In this document: in pieces, positions 1 to 7,280 of the stretch
How positions within the stretch are numbered: the stretch's first letter is position 1
Layout of the letters: each line of letters opens with the position of its first letter
Origin: Pyrinomonadaceae bacterium
Lineage (GTDB): Bacteria > Acidobacteriota > Blastocatellia > Pyrinomonadales > Pyrinomonadaceae
Assembly (NCBI GenBank): GCA_018060305.1
Contig: JAGOWF010000127.1
Location: forward strand, 1 to 7,722
Length of the DNA: 7,722 nt
Direction: 5' to 3'
The notes under the pieces: generated by a model
What the model was told of the DNA's origin: nothing
Seen by the model: the letters and a program-made list of their open reading frames with translations, nothing else
Databases searched by the model: none
Position numbers and translations under genes: made by a program

Positions 1-1026
1 AACGGCCCATTTCAAGTTGCTCTCGTGAGCAAGGATGGCGTGGCGCTTGATCGTTCTGAGACCTACTGGAACAAGGCGGCTGTCCGGCTTGACGGTGTCC
101 GATTTGTAGCAAAGGAGTCGGCCGAATCCGCACTGGACGCCTACAGAAAAGGCGAACTCGATGCCGTGACGAATGCTGAGCTTGAACCGCTTGCCGTCAA
201 ACTTCTGGCTCCATATGAGGATTTCAGACAGGTGCGTCATAGCGCCGTCAACCTGTATGAAGTTAACCTCAAAAATGCTCCATTCAGTGATCGGCGTGTG
301 CGCGAAGCTCTTGCTATCGCGATCGACCGTGACAAACTGATCGACAGCGAACTCGAGGGTGCGACCGAGCCGGCGAATACGCTACTGCCGCTCGGCTCTG
401 ATCAAAGGAATGCGTTGGTCTTTGATGCCGTGAGGGCGCGGGGCCTGTTGGAAAACGCGGGTTTCCCCGATGGTTCGGGATTTCCGCCGATCCGGCTCGT
501 CGTTAACCGGAATGATATGCAGCAGCGTGTCGCCCGCACGATCGCCCAGATGTGGAGGCAACACCTGAACATCGAGACGCAGATCGCGGTTACTGAGACG
601 GCGGCGATGACAGCTACTCGCACCGACGGCCAATATGACCTCATCAGACGTGGCGTCGTGCTCCCGACGGCGGACGAACTCTCGGGCCTTACATCCATTC
701 TGGGTTCGGTCGAACGACGGCCGGAGGCTGCTCCGATTACGGTGCCGCTGCAGGTCAAACCTTCGCCCATGCTACCGATGAGCGGACCGGCTGCGGCCGA
801 AACTGAGGTTGTTCCCGACATCCCGAAAGCCGATAGCCCCGCACCATTGATCACGGCGACCGAAGCGATGCACGATCTGACGGTGATCCCGCTGTATTTT
901 CCGGTCTCGTACGCGCTGATCAAACCGTATGTGCAGGGCTTTGATCTGAACGGCCTCGACGCGATCTCTCTTAGAGATGTCAGCATAAACAGCGAATGGA
1001 AACCGGAAGCTCGAAATGGGCGCTAA
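1..1026 (+). CDS. Peptide ABC transporter substrate-binding protein, SBP_bac_5/OppA-like (5' truncated)
   Basis: The frame is open from base 1, so the true start, signal peptide and N-terminal lobe lie upstream; the GTG at 25 is internal. The visible 341 residues begin with NGPF, which matches the family's GTGPF turn, followed by a YW pair (residues 22-23) like the usual NPxYW. The segment APFSDRRVREALAIAIDRD (about 93-111) is the typical 'plf.D.rVR.Al..aiDr..l' signature of OppA/DppA proteins, and IPLYFPVSYALIKPYVQGF (about 296-314) is the typical C-terminal strand. The family captures peptides or other small solutes outside the membrane for an ABC permease; none is visible here. Oddity: after YDLIRRG (about 212-218) the expected stretch before the C-terminal strand is replaced by a proline/alanine-rich segment (about 238-284). 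The ligand cannot be inferred. A 58-base gap separates it from the next gene. Confidence 0.85.
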   Translation, partial: NGPFQVALVSKDGVALDRSETYWNKAAVRLDGVRFVAKESAESALDAYRKGELDAVTNAELEPLAVKLLAPYEDFRQVRHSAVNLYEVNLKNAPFSDRRVREALAIAIDRDKLIDSELEGATEPANTLLPLGSDQRNALVFDAVRARGLLENAGFPDGSGFPPIRLVVNRNDMQQRVARTIAQMWRQHLNIETQIAVTETAAMTATRTDGQYDLIRRGVVLPTADELSGLTSILGSVERRPEAAPITVPLQVKPSPMLPMSGPAAAETEVVPDIPKADSPAPLITATEAMHDLTVIPLYFPVSYALIKPYVQGFDLNGLDAISLRDVSINSEWKPEARNGR

Positions 1027-1040
1027 ACCTCGACGATTTA

Positions 1041-1070
1041 TTGAAAATCGCCAGCAATTGACCGTTTAAC
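1041..1070 (+). promoter_or_regulatory. Candidate sigma70-type promoter for the PocR-GGDEF gene
   Basis: TTGAAA at 1041-1046 (five of six to the -35 consensus) is followed after 18 bases by TTTAAC at 1065-1070 (four of six to the -10 consensus). Transcription would begin near 1077, only about 8 bases before the ATG at 1085. That would give a nearly leaderless mRNA, which fits the lack of a clear Shine-Dalgarno there, or would argue for a later start codon. The match is weak and the element may be chance. Confidence 0.25.
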
Positions 1071-1084
1071 ACACTAAACTCAGG

Positions 1085-3256
1085 ATGAGAGGCAGCGGCG
1101 CCCGATGGGCTGCAATTGCCGATTTGTTTTATCTGGACCTGAAAATTGCTACATTGAGCGACATAACAAACGAGAACGAACTCGAACGCCTTGCTGTGGA
1201 GAACGGCATGGCAATTGTTATTGTTGACGAGGGTGGGCGTCAGCTTGTCTCGGCTAATGACAATTCGATCTGCCGGACGCTCAATCCTGACGGCAAGCTT
1301 ATCGGCCAATGTCGTGACTTTTGCGGAACGGCACTCGATGAGACACGCGCAGTCGGCGGGCCGGTCACATACACATGCCACGCCGGGCTGGAGTGCGCCG
1401 CTGTCCCGGTCGCGGACGCGGAAAGCCGTCTTGTGACCATCGTTGGGCGGGCGTTTGTAGAAAGTGATCGATACCGTCGAGCGACGATGCGCGCGGTCGA
1501 AGGTGACTGGAGCGAATACTCGCCCGCAGACCTATTCGAGAATGTCCTGTTGGCCTCATCACAGAATGAGATAAAGGAAACGGCGCGTAAGGCTGCCGAA
1601 CTTGTTGAGCTTAGTGTCCAAAACGAACAGGCGCCATCCGTAGAAGGCTCGAAACACGTCGAAAGCATCGTCGAGCGATTCAATCGTGAGATCGGACTGC
1701 AGCCCGAACGCACGCCGTCGGCCGTTGCACCACAGCGGGAGCCTGAGCCGAAGCCGCGGCCGACGCCGAGGGCGGCCGAAGCCGGCGAGTGGCGCTCTTT
1801 CTTCGGCGCGCTGCTCAAGATGGATTATGCGGAGGGCATCGCCGCGGTTCTCGGTTTCCTTGGCCGGCGATATAGTTTTTCATCGATGCTCTGGCTGGAC
1901 AACCGCCAAGGCCGACTCGAAACGATATCTGCCTACGGTGATATGCGCGATCGCAGTGTGCGGCTCGGCATCGGTTCCAACGATGAGCGGCTGCTGGCCG
2001 CCATGCATAACGAAAGTCCGCTCGAACTCGGTGAGAAGCCAAAACCGGGAAGCCCCCCATCCCGACTGATGAACCTCTTTCCAATCTCGGTCGGCGATGA
2101 CATTCTTGCCGCTATTGCAGTTCTTGATCCTACTGCGGATGACGACATCAAGAAACAGATCGTAAGAATATGCCGCACACTCGCCCCACATCTGGAGATA
2201 CTGAGACTCCGAAGCAAGGTCGCGTTTCGTGAACAACTTAGCGCCGGCGAACGACGTTTTTCTGCAAGTTTACGTCGCATCGACGCCCAGAACGTCTGGC
2301 TTGAACTGACGCAGAGCGCGGCTGAGATGCTGGGTGCGGAGCGAGCGTCACTGCTCATCTTTGATCCAAAAGCCGATGGACTCAAACTCAGATCGATCAT
2401 CGGAGCCCGGGAACAGCCCGATCCGGACGAAGACGTGGGCGTCCGCGTCGCGACCGTTGTCTTTTCGATGGGCGAACCGGTAGTGGTGACCGACGTTGCG
2501 CGGACCTCGCTGCAGCCGATCCCGGAGCGTGGCTATCGAACATCTTCATTTTTGAGTTACCCGATATCGGTCGGAGGCCGTTTGCTGGGCGTGATGAACT
2601 TCACCGACAGGGCCGGCGGTAAGCCGTTTGACGAAGAATCGGTCGAGCTGTTTCACGCGATCGCACCGCAGATCGGAGTTGCGATAGATCGGGCACTGCT
2701 CCAGGAGAGGGCAGGTGAGTTTGAGCAGCTCTCGGTAACGGATCCGCTTACGGATATGCTCAACAGGAGGTATATCGAGGAGCGCCTAACCGAAGAGGTC
2801 AAACGGTCTAATCGTCACGGTTTTCCAATGAGCTTTATGATGCTCGACGTCGATGAGTTCAAGGCGTACAACGACTCGTTCGGGCATCTGGCGGGTGACG
2901 ATGCCTTGAAGCTCGTCGCACAGGTCATCAGAGATACGGTCCGAGGGGCCGATGTTGCGGCGCGATTTGGAGGAGAAGAATTCTCGATCCTGCTGCCGCA
3001 GACCAACGGCGAAGAGGCGGCGGCCATTGCGGAACGTATTCGTTACAATGTCGAGCAGACAAAGTTCCCGCACCGATGCGTCACCTTGAGTATCGGAATT
3101 GCGAGTTGCTCAGCGGAGCTTTGTTCGTCGATCGATCTCGTGGATGCAGCCGACAAGGCTCTATACCAGGCGAAGGATGCCGGACGCAATCAAGTGAAGA
3201 TATTTCATGAGCCTAATGGCCAGCAAAACGGCGTGAGGGAGAAGGCGCGCGGATGA
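1085..3256 (+). CDS. Diguanylate cyclase with PocR sensor, GAF and GGDEF domains
   Basis: Predicted cytoplasmic sensor that makes c-di-GMP from two GTP; no signal peptide or membrane segment is visible. Residues ~25-175 resemble a PocR sensory domain, with C63, C76-x3-C80, a CHAGL motif at 98-102 and C104; PocR domains are proposed to sense small hydrocarbon derivatives. A proline-rich linker covers ~206-229. Residues ~236-378 look like a divergent GAF domain; ~400-540 is a clearer GAF, joined by a short signalling helix to GGDEF (~548-707). The GGDEF domain has TDPLTDMLNRR (552-562), metal-ligand D588, a YND triad (595-597), GGEEF (629-633) and an RGAD I-site (620-623), so it should be active and product-inhibited. 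The start is uncertain: ATG 1085 has no good ribosome site, and the sensor homology begins about 25 residues later. The stop overlaps the next gene's start. Confidence 0.9.
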   Translation: MRGSGARWAAIADLFYLDLKIATLSDITNENELERLAVENGMAIVIVDEGGRQLVSANDNSICRTLNPDGKLIGQCRDFCGTALDETRAVGGPVTYTCHAGLECAAVPVADAESRLVTIVGRAFVESDRYRRATMRAVEGDWSEYSPADLFENVLLASSQNEIKETARKAAELVELSVQNEQAPSVEGSKHVESIVERFNREIGLQPERTPSAVAPQREPEPKPRPTPRAAEAGEWRSFFGALLKMDYAEGIAAVLGFLGRRYSFSSMLWLDNRQGRLETISAYGDMRDRSVRLGIGSNDERLLAAMHNESPLELGEKPKPGSPPSRLMNLFPISVGDDILAAIAVLDPTADDDIKKQIVRICRTLAPHLEILRLRSKVAFREQLSAGERRFSASLRRIDAQNVWLELTQSAAEMLGAERASLLIFDPKADGLKLRSIIGAREQPDPDEDVGVRVATVVFSMGEPVVVTDVARTSLQPIPERGYRTSSFLSYPISVGGRLLGVMNFTDRAGGKPFDEESVELFHAIAPQIGVAIDRALLQERAGEFEQLSVTDPLTDMLNRRYIEERLTEEVKRSNRHGFPMSFMMLDVDEFKAYNDSFGHLAGDDALKLVAQVIRDTVRGADVAARFGGEEFSILLPQTNGEEAAAIAERIRYNVEQTKFPHRCVTLSIGIASCSAELCSSIDLVDAADKALYQAKDAGRNQVKIFHEPNGQQNGVREKARG
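3235..3245 (+). promoter_or_regulatory. Ribosome binding site for the RsbW-fusion gene
   Basis: The purine run GAGGGAGAAGG lies inside the last codons of the diguanylate cyclase gene and ends 7 bases before the ATG at 3253. It is the only convincing Shine-Dalgarno in the window. It supports this start and, with the ATGA overlap, translation reinitiation or coupling. Confidence 0.7.
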
Positions 3257-5556
3257 AACTTACAACGTCGCCCCCGATCCTCGCGCGATGTCCGGCGGAC
3301 ATGTTTGTCGGCCGCGACGAAGAGATTGAGCATATCAACGACCATGTATCGCGCATCGGCGGCGACCCGTGCTTGCCGCTGTTGGCCGCTCCAAATGCCG
3401 GCGTGTCGGAATTGCTGCGTCACGTTTACGACGGCGCGTTTAATAGTGGATCGGGACCGATACCATTTTATTTTGAGGTTACGGATAACGACAGAACCAT
3501 GCGGGCGACGGCCGGTCGATTTTTACAGGAATTTCTGCGCCAGACTGTAGCTTTTCGGCGGCGTGATCCATCGATCATCACGGCGTCGCCCGATATTTGC
3601 GAGGTCACCGAACTGGCCGCCCCCGAAGACGGCTACTGGATCGACCGCCTGACTGAGACGTGCGAGGGCGGCCTTAGCGATGACCGTTCTTTCATCCGAC
3701 ATTGCTTGAGCGCACCGATCAGAGCGGCGCGACATGGCGCGATCAGCTTTGTAATGATCGACGGTATTCATCGGTTAGCAAGGCTGGAAGGCGGTGAAGC
3801 GGTCGTCGCAGAACTGGGAGACATCTATTCCCGAGCCTGCGTCCGATCGGCATTCGCCGGTCACAGGCGTTTTATCTTTGGGCGGTTTCCTTTCCCGTCG
3901 CTGCAGGTAGAACCGCTGGGATCAGGCGATGCGGCGACGCTCGTTGCGAGGCTAGCCGAAAACGCCGGTATTAAGGTAACGGACGCCTCTCGCGACCTGA
4001 TCGCAGTTGAACTCGACGGTGTGCCGGAACACATTCGTCGTTTCTTCGCGACTGCTGCCGAACGCGGGACCGATCTCGACACTTTTGCGCGTGTTCAACA
4101 AATCTATATCGATGAAATCTTTGGCGGCCGCATTGCTATTGGCTACGGAAGGCTTTTCGACACCATTGTGCCCGACTCTGTGGTGCAGGCCAAACTGATC
4201 CGCGTGCTCGATGAGGCCGCCGGCCAGCCTGCGGCCCGGGTCCCACTCGCGTATTTTCATAAGCATACAGGTATCGACGGGGCCGCATTAGACTCCCTTC
4301 ACCAGCATGAGATCGTCGATATTGAGGCACAGAGCGTTCGGTTTGAAACGACGAACACGACGCTCGCGGATTACGTTCGAGCACGTGCCGGGCTTGAAGC
4401 GGGCGGCTCGCGTGCACTCGTGGTCGGGGAAGCCTTGACGGCTGCGATCAAACAGGCGCCCGCAACAATGGCGCGAATGTATCGGCGCGACGCGGCAATC
4501 GGCGTTGCCGACCTGCTCGATGGCTTTGATGGCCAGATGGTGACGCTGGCGCTGTTCGATTACGGGCGATACAAGGCCGAGTTCAAAGGCGCGGGCGATG
4601 ACAAGATCGTCAAAGCCCTTCGCGAAGATAACGACAAGGCAGCCCTGCCGCGCATCGTTTATGTTACGACCGTCGATGCGGTCTATCCGATGATCGCTGC
4701 GATCGCCGAACCTGAGCGGGCCGCCGTCGGTATCGGTTTAGAGACCGATGGCAGGGAGATCGCCGTCCTGGCCGCTGAGATAGATTCAAAGCTTGAAGCG
4801 AAACTCGACGTCGCCGAGTATTGGTGCGATCGTCTGGAAGCCGCGGCCATTCATAGCAATTTTGCCAACTTTAAGATCTGGCTCATCGCACGTGAGGGCT
4901 TTGACGCTGAGGCGATCGAAATGCTTAGGCGGCGAGGCTTCTACGGATCCAGCCGACGGCAAGCGGCCCTGCTCGCGGCCTTTTTGAATACTGAAGTCCC
5001 GGTCGAACCGCGTCCGGCGCCAGCCATCGAGCCGGCACCGATTCCCGTGCCGGTCTCTCGATCAGAACCGACTCCCGAGCGCGGGCCCGGGCCCGTGCAT
5101 GAGCCGACGCCTGAGCCGGCCCCCACGCCTTCCAGCGATGTAACCGGAACGTCAAACGCAGAGGAGCGTGAGATGACGATCCCGATGGGCGACGACACGG
5201 AGATGGCCGCCGCACGTGCGGTGGAAGATATCGCGCGGCGTCACGGCATGCCGCAGAAGGCGATCAATCAGGTCAAAACGGCCCTTGTCGAGGCCTGCAT
5301 CAATGCATCTGAGCATAGTTTGAGTCCCGACCGAAAGATCGATCTGAAGTTTGCCGTCGGCAATGGCCGGATCGAGATTACCGTGACCAATCGCGGCGTG
5401 CGCCTCGCCGACGGGCAAACGGCCGCGCCAGAGGATGACGCCCGTCGCGGCTGGGGCCTGAGACTGATGCGCTCGCTGATGGATGACGTCAGGATCGAGC
5501 CGACCGACGACGGGACATGCATCGTGATGGCGAAATCATTTACCCCTGAATCGTAG
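3253..5556 (+). CDS. Fusion: degenerate P-loop ATPase, unassigned middle domain, RsbW-type anti-sigma kinase domain
   Basis: Residues ~17-300 resemble an AAA/STAND-like ATPase: FVGRDEEIEHI (18-28) is the common entry motif, followed by a Walker A position (45-52, AAPNAGVS) in which the invariant Lys is Val51, and a Walker B strand (164-171) ending Asp170-Gly171 instead of Asp-Glu. ATP hydrolysis there is doubtful. Residues ~300-380 look helical, possibly winged-helix. Residues ~465-580 may be a decayed restriction-endonuclease-like fold. A proline-rich linker (~582-627) leads to a GHKL/RsbW-like ATPase domain (~638-764) with N-box EACINASEH (680-688), NRG (713-715) where DxG is usual, and a GWGLRLM lid motif (733-739). 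RsbW-like kinases bind sigma factors or phosphorylate STAS anti-anti-sigma proteins; neither partner is encoded here. The ATG overlaps the upstream stop by four bases, implying co-expression. The C-terminal domain is firm, the ATPase likely, the middle domain unresolved. Confidence 0.88.
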   Translation: MKLTTSPPILARCPADMFVGRDEEIEHINDHVSRIGGDPCLPLLAAPNAGVSELLRHVYDGAFNSGSGPIPFYFEVTDNDRTMRATAGRFLQEFLRQTVAFRRRDPSIITASPDICEVTELAAPEDGYWIDRLTETCEGGLSDDRSFIRHCLSAPIRAARHGAISFVMIDGIHRLARLEGGEAVVAELGDIYSRACVRSAFAGHRRFIFGRFPFPSLQVEPLGSGDAATLVARLAENAGIKVTDASRDLIAVELDGVPEHIRRFFATAAERGTDLDTFARVQQIYIDEIFGGRIAIGYGRLFDTIVPDSVVQAKLIRVLDEAAGQPAARVPLAYFHKHTGIDGAALDSLHQHEIVDIEAQSVRFETTNTTLADYVRARAGLEAGGSRALVVGEALTAAIKQAPATMARMYRRDAAIGVADLLDGFDGQMVTLALFDYGRYKAEFKGAGDDKIVKALREDNDKAALPRIVYVTTVDAVYPMIAAIAEPERAAVGIGLETDGREIAVLAAEIDSKLEAKLDVAEYWCDRLEAAAIHSNFANFKIWLIAREGFDAEAIEMLRRRGFYGSSRRQAALLAAFLNTEVPVEPRPAPAIEPAPIPVPVSRSEPTPERGPGPVHEPTPEPAPTPSSDVTGTSNAEEREMTIPMGDDTEMAAARAVEDIARRHGMPQKAINQVKTALVEACINASEHSLSPDRKIDLKFAVGNGRIEITVTNRGVRLADGQTAAPEDDARRGWGLRLMRSLMDDVRIEPTDDGTCIVMAKSFTPES

Positions 5557-5569
5557 TTGCTGGGGTAAA
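5539..5569 (+). terminator. Hairpin spanning the stop codon; weak terminator candidate
   Basis: TTTACCCC (5539-5546) and GGGGTAAA (5562-5569) form a perfect 8-bp stem with a 15-base loop that contains the TAG stop at 5554-5556. No U-tract follows, so it is not a standard intrinsic terminator. It could protect the mRNA 3' end or mark a Rho-dependent end. Confidence 0.3.
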
Positions 5570-5593
5570 AGGCTTCCCGTTTCGAGAATTTTG

Positions 5594-5602
5594 TGCTATA
5601 AC
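5594..5602 (+). promoter_or_regulatory. Candidate extended -10 promoter upstream of the DacB-like gene
   Basis: TGC followed by TATAAC fits the TGn-TATAAT extended -10 pattern with one mismatch; no good -35 is seen (TTCCCG lies 17 bases upstream). Transcription would start near 5609, placing the hairpin at 5606-5634 at the very 5' end of the message and giving a leader of about 165 bases. Confidence 0.3.
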
Positions 5603-5605
5603 AAT

Positions 5606-5634
5606 ATCGAATTGCTCCTATAAGCAATTCCGAT
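5606..5634 (+). other. Leader-region hairpin
   Basis: ATCG (5606-5609) plus AATTGCT (5610-5616) pair with AGCAATT (5623-5629) plus CGAT (5631-5634). This makes 11 base pairs with one bulged C at 5630 and a CCTATA loop. No U-tract follows. It may stabilise a transcript or be an operator-like palindrome; no known riboswitch class is recognised. Confidence 0.45.
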
Positions 5635-5709
5635 TCGGGCCATCCCGATCGATTGGGCCACGATCAAAATGTTGGCGGTTCAAAAAACGGAACAAAAGGG
5701 CGCCAAATC

Positions 5710-5718
5710 TGGTATATT
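5710..5718 (+). promoter_or_regulatory. Candidate extended -10 promoter for the DacB-like gene
   Basis: TGG followed by TATATT matches an extended -10 element with one mismatch from TATAAT. No recognisable -35 lies at the usual distance, which extended -10 promoters tolerate. A start near 5725 would give a leader of about 48 bases to the ATG at 5773. It would also exclude the TTG at 5653 as the start codon. Confidence 0.4.
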
Positions 5719-5772
5719 AGTAAGATCATCGCCTCTCCGATGGTGGTCCCGCCCGATAACATTAGCCTACAC

Positions 5773-7164
5773 ATGACGAGATCCCTCAAGATAACAAGAT
5801 ATCTGCTTGCTGCCGTGATTCTGCTGGCCCCCGGCCTCGTAAGTGCGCAGGAGCGTCCGCCGCTGTTGCAGGATATTCAGGTCAAGAAGGAAACTTACGG
5901 CCCCGTTCCCTCGGCTACGCCATACGTCCAAAAGACCGGCAGTGCCGTGCCCATTGCATTACCGGGGAGCAGTATTCGCACGCTGTTTCCGGTCCTTGCA
6001 GAGGTTCAAATACCGGGCTATTCGGGCGTGCTAGTGGAGTCATTGGACGGAGGCGTGGTCCTCGAGAGTAATGCGACGCTGGCCTTTAATCCGGCGTCGA
6101 ATGTCAAGATCGCGACCGCCTACGCTGTGCTCAAGACGTTTGGGCCGGAGTTTCGGTTCATCACGAATGTTTACACGGACGGGACGATCGACCGGGCGAC
6201 GGGGACACTCAACGGCAACCTCTACGTATCGGGCAAGGATCCGATGTTTAGTTATCAGCACGCCGCGACGGTGGCCTATGAACTCAATAAAATGGGCGTT
6301 TTCAACGTTGCCGGAGACCTGATCGTGACGGACAATTTCGCGATGAATTACTCGGCGTCGCCGCAGGTTTCGGCACAGGCACTATATTCGACGATGGACT
6401 CCTCGTTGCGGACGCCGGCGGCGACCAAGGTTTGGCTAAATCACCTGTCGTATTCAGGGAAGTTTGCCCAAGTTCGAGGCGTGCCGAGCGTTGCGTTCAG
6501 CGGCGCGACGTACGTGCAACCGATCGCGAGCAATCTGACGCTACTCTTCACGCACGAATCGGCGCCGATCCGTGAGATCTTAAAGGTGACACTCTGTTAC
6601 TCAAACAATTTCCTCTCCGAACGCCTTGGCGATCTAGTTGGCGGGCCGTATGCGGTCGCTCGCCTGGTGCATTTGAATGCCGGCGTCCCGGCTGAGGAAT
6701 TTTCACTTGCAACATCGAGCGGCCTCGGTTACAACCGCGTCACGCCAAACGCAATGATGAAACTGCTGCGTGCCCTGCGTAAAGATCTGGCCTGGTACAA
6801 GATGACCTATGCCGACATCATGCCCGTCGCGGGCATCGATGTAGGGACGCTCGAAGGGCGATTTGACAGCGATTTTTCCCGCGGCAGCGTCGTTGGTAAG
6901 ACGGGCACGATGGCCAACACAGACGGCGGCGTCAGCGCACTCGCGGGCGAGGTCAATACGCGCAACGGCCGGCTGTTGTTTGTGATATTCAATCAGCGCG
7001 GGAGCGTTCCGCGATTTCGGGCCTTTCAAAATTCCTTTGTCTCGCTCGTCCAGGGGCAATTCGGCGGTGCCGTTCCGATGGCCTACAAAGCGATGCCGCT
7101 CGAAACCCGCCTCGCCCGCACCCGCGTGACCTACCCACGCGGCCGAACTAGAAACGAAGAGTAG
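5773..7164 (+). CDS. dacB: D-alanyl-D-alanine carboxypeptidase/endopeptidase, PBP4 (DacB) family, peptidase S13
   Basis: Exported low-molecular-weight penicillin-binding protein that trims or cleaves peptidoglycan stem-peptide crosslinks. Starting at ATG 5773 gives 463 residues with a clear signal peptide: basic n-region, hydrophobic core at ~10-22 and a VSA|QE cleavage site after residue 25. The frame stays open upstream (TTG 5653, ATG 5740), but those starts would bury the signal behind 11-40 extra residues; none of the three has a clear ribosome site. The catalytic triad of motifs is complete: SNVK (109-112, nucleophile Ser109), SNN (277-279) and KTG (376-378). LNGNLYVSGKDP (146-157) matches the family's LxGdLyl.G.GDP segment. 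Length is close to E. coli PBP4 (477), but the SxxK-to-SxN distance is 168 residues against about 244 there, so the insertion domains are reduced. The basic C-terminal tail has no membrane helix. It is monocistronic by context. Confidence 0.92.
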   Translation: MTRSLKITRYLLAAVILLAPGLVSAQERPPLLQDIQVKKETYGPVPSATPYVQKTGSAVPIALPGSSIRTLFPVLAEVQIPGYSGVLVESLDGGVVLESNATLAFNPASNVKIATAYAVLKTFGPEFRFITNVYTDGTIDRATGTLNGNLYVSGKDPMFSYQHAATVAYELNKMGVFNVAGDLIVTDNFAMNYSASPQVSAQALYSTMDSSLRTPAATKVWLNHLSYSGKFAQVRGVPSVAFSGATYVQPIASNLTLLFTHESAPIREILKVTLCYSNNFLSERLGDLVGGPYAVARLVHLNAGVPAEEFSLATSSGLGYNRVTPNAMMKLLRALRKDLAWYKMTYADIMPVAGIDVGTLEGRFDSDFSRGSVVGKTGTMANTDGGVSALAGEVNTRNGRLLFVIFNQRGSVPRFRAFQNSFVSLVQGQFGGAVPMAYKAMPLETRLARTRVTYPRGRTRNEE

Positions 7165-7186
7165 AATTGTCCCATTCCTGACAAAC

Positions 7187-7208
7187 AACGGCCTTCGGGC
7201 CGTTTTTT
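7187..7208 (+). terminator. Intrinsic terminator after the DacB-like gene
   Basis: AACGGCC (7187-7193) pairs with GGCCGTT (7198-7204) around a stable TTCG tetraloop, and the run of T continues to 7208. It sits 22 bases after the TAG stop. This is a classical Rho-independent terminator. Confidence 0.92.
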
Positions 7209-7230
7209 GTGCAATTTACTTTTTGCCAAG

Positions 7231-7252
7231 AATTGTGACACAGACCACAATT
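7231..7252. promoter_or_regulatory. CRP/FNR-like palindrome
   Basis: AATTGTG (7231-7237) and CACAATT (7246-7252) are perfect inverted repeats. Inside them TGTGA-N6-CCACA (7234-7249) differs by one base from the TGTGA-N6-TCACA consensus of CRP-family regulators. A competing stem, CAGACC (7241-7246) with GGTCTG (7256-7261), overlaps it. No gene start follows within the window, so a regulatory role is unproven. Confidence 0.25.
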
Positions 7253-7280
7253 TAGGGTCTGAACGCGCGCACGTTTGCCC

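Noticed and set aside
402..986. Reverse-strand frame of 194 codons inside the substrate-binding protein gene
   Set aside because: Antisense to recognisable SBP motifs; a by-product of high G+C codon use.
980..1381. Reverse-strand frame of 133 codons across the gap before the cyclase gene
   Set aside because: It is antisense to the conserved PocR coding region and shows no recognisable domain or ribosome site.
1240..1818. Reverse-strand frame of 192 codons within the cyclase gene
   Set aside because: Composition is Ser/Arg/Ala-rich as expected for antisense of GC-rich coding DNA, with no family resemblance.
5653..5772. N-terminal extension of the DacB-like protein from TTG 5653
   Set aside because: It would place 40 non-hydrophobic residues before a clear signal peptide and overlaps the extended -10 candidate; ATG 5773 is better.
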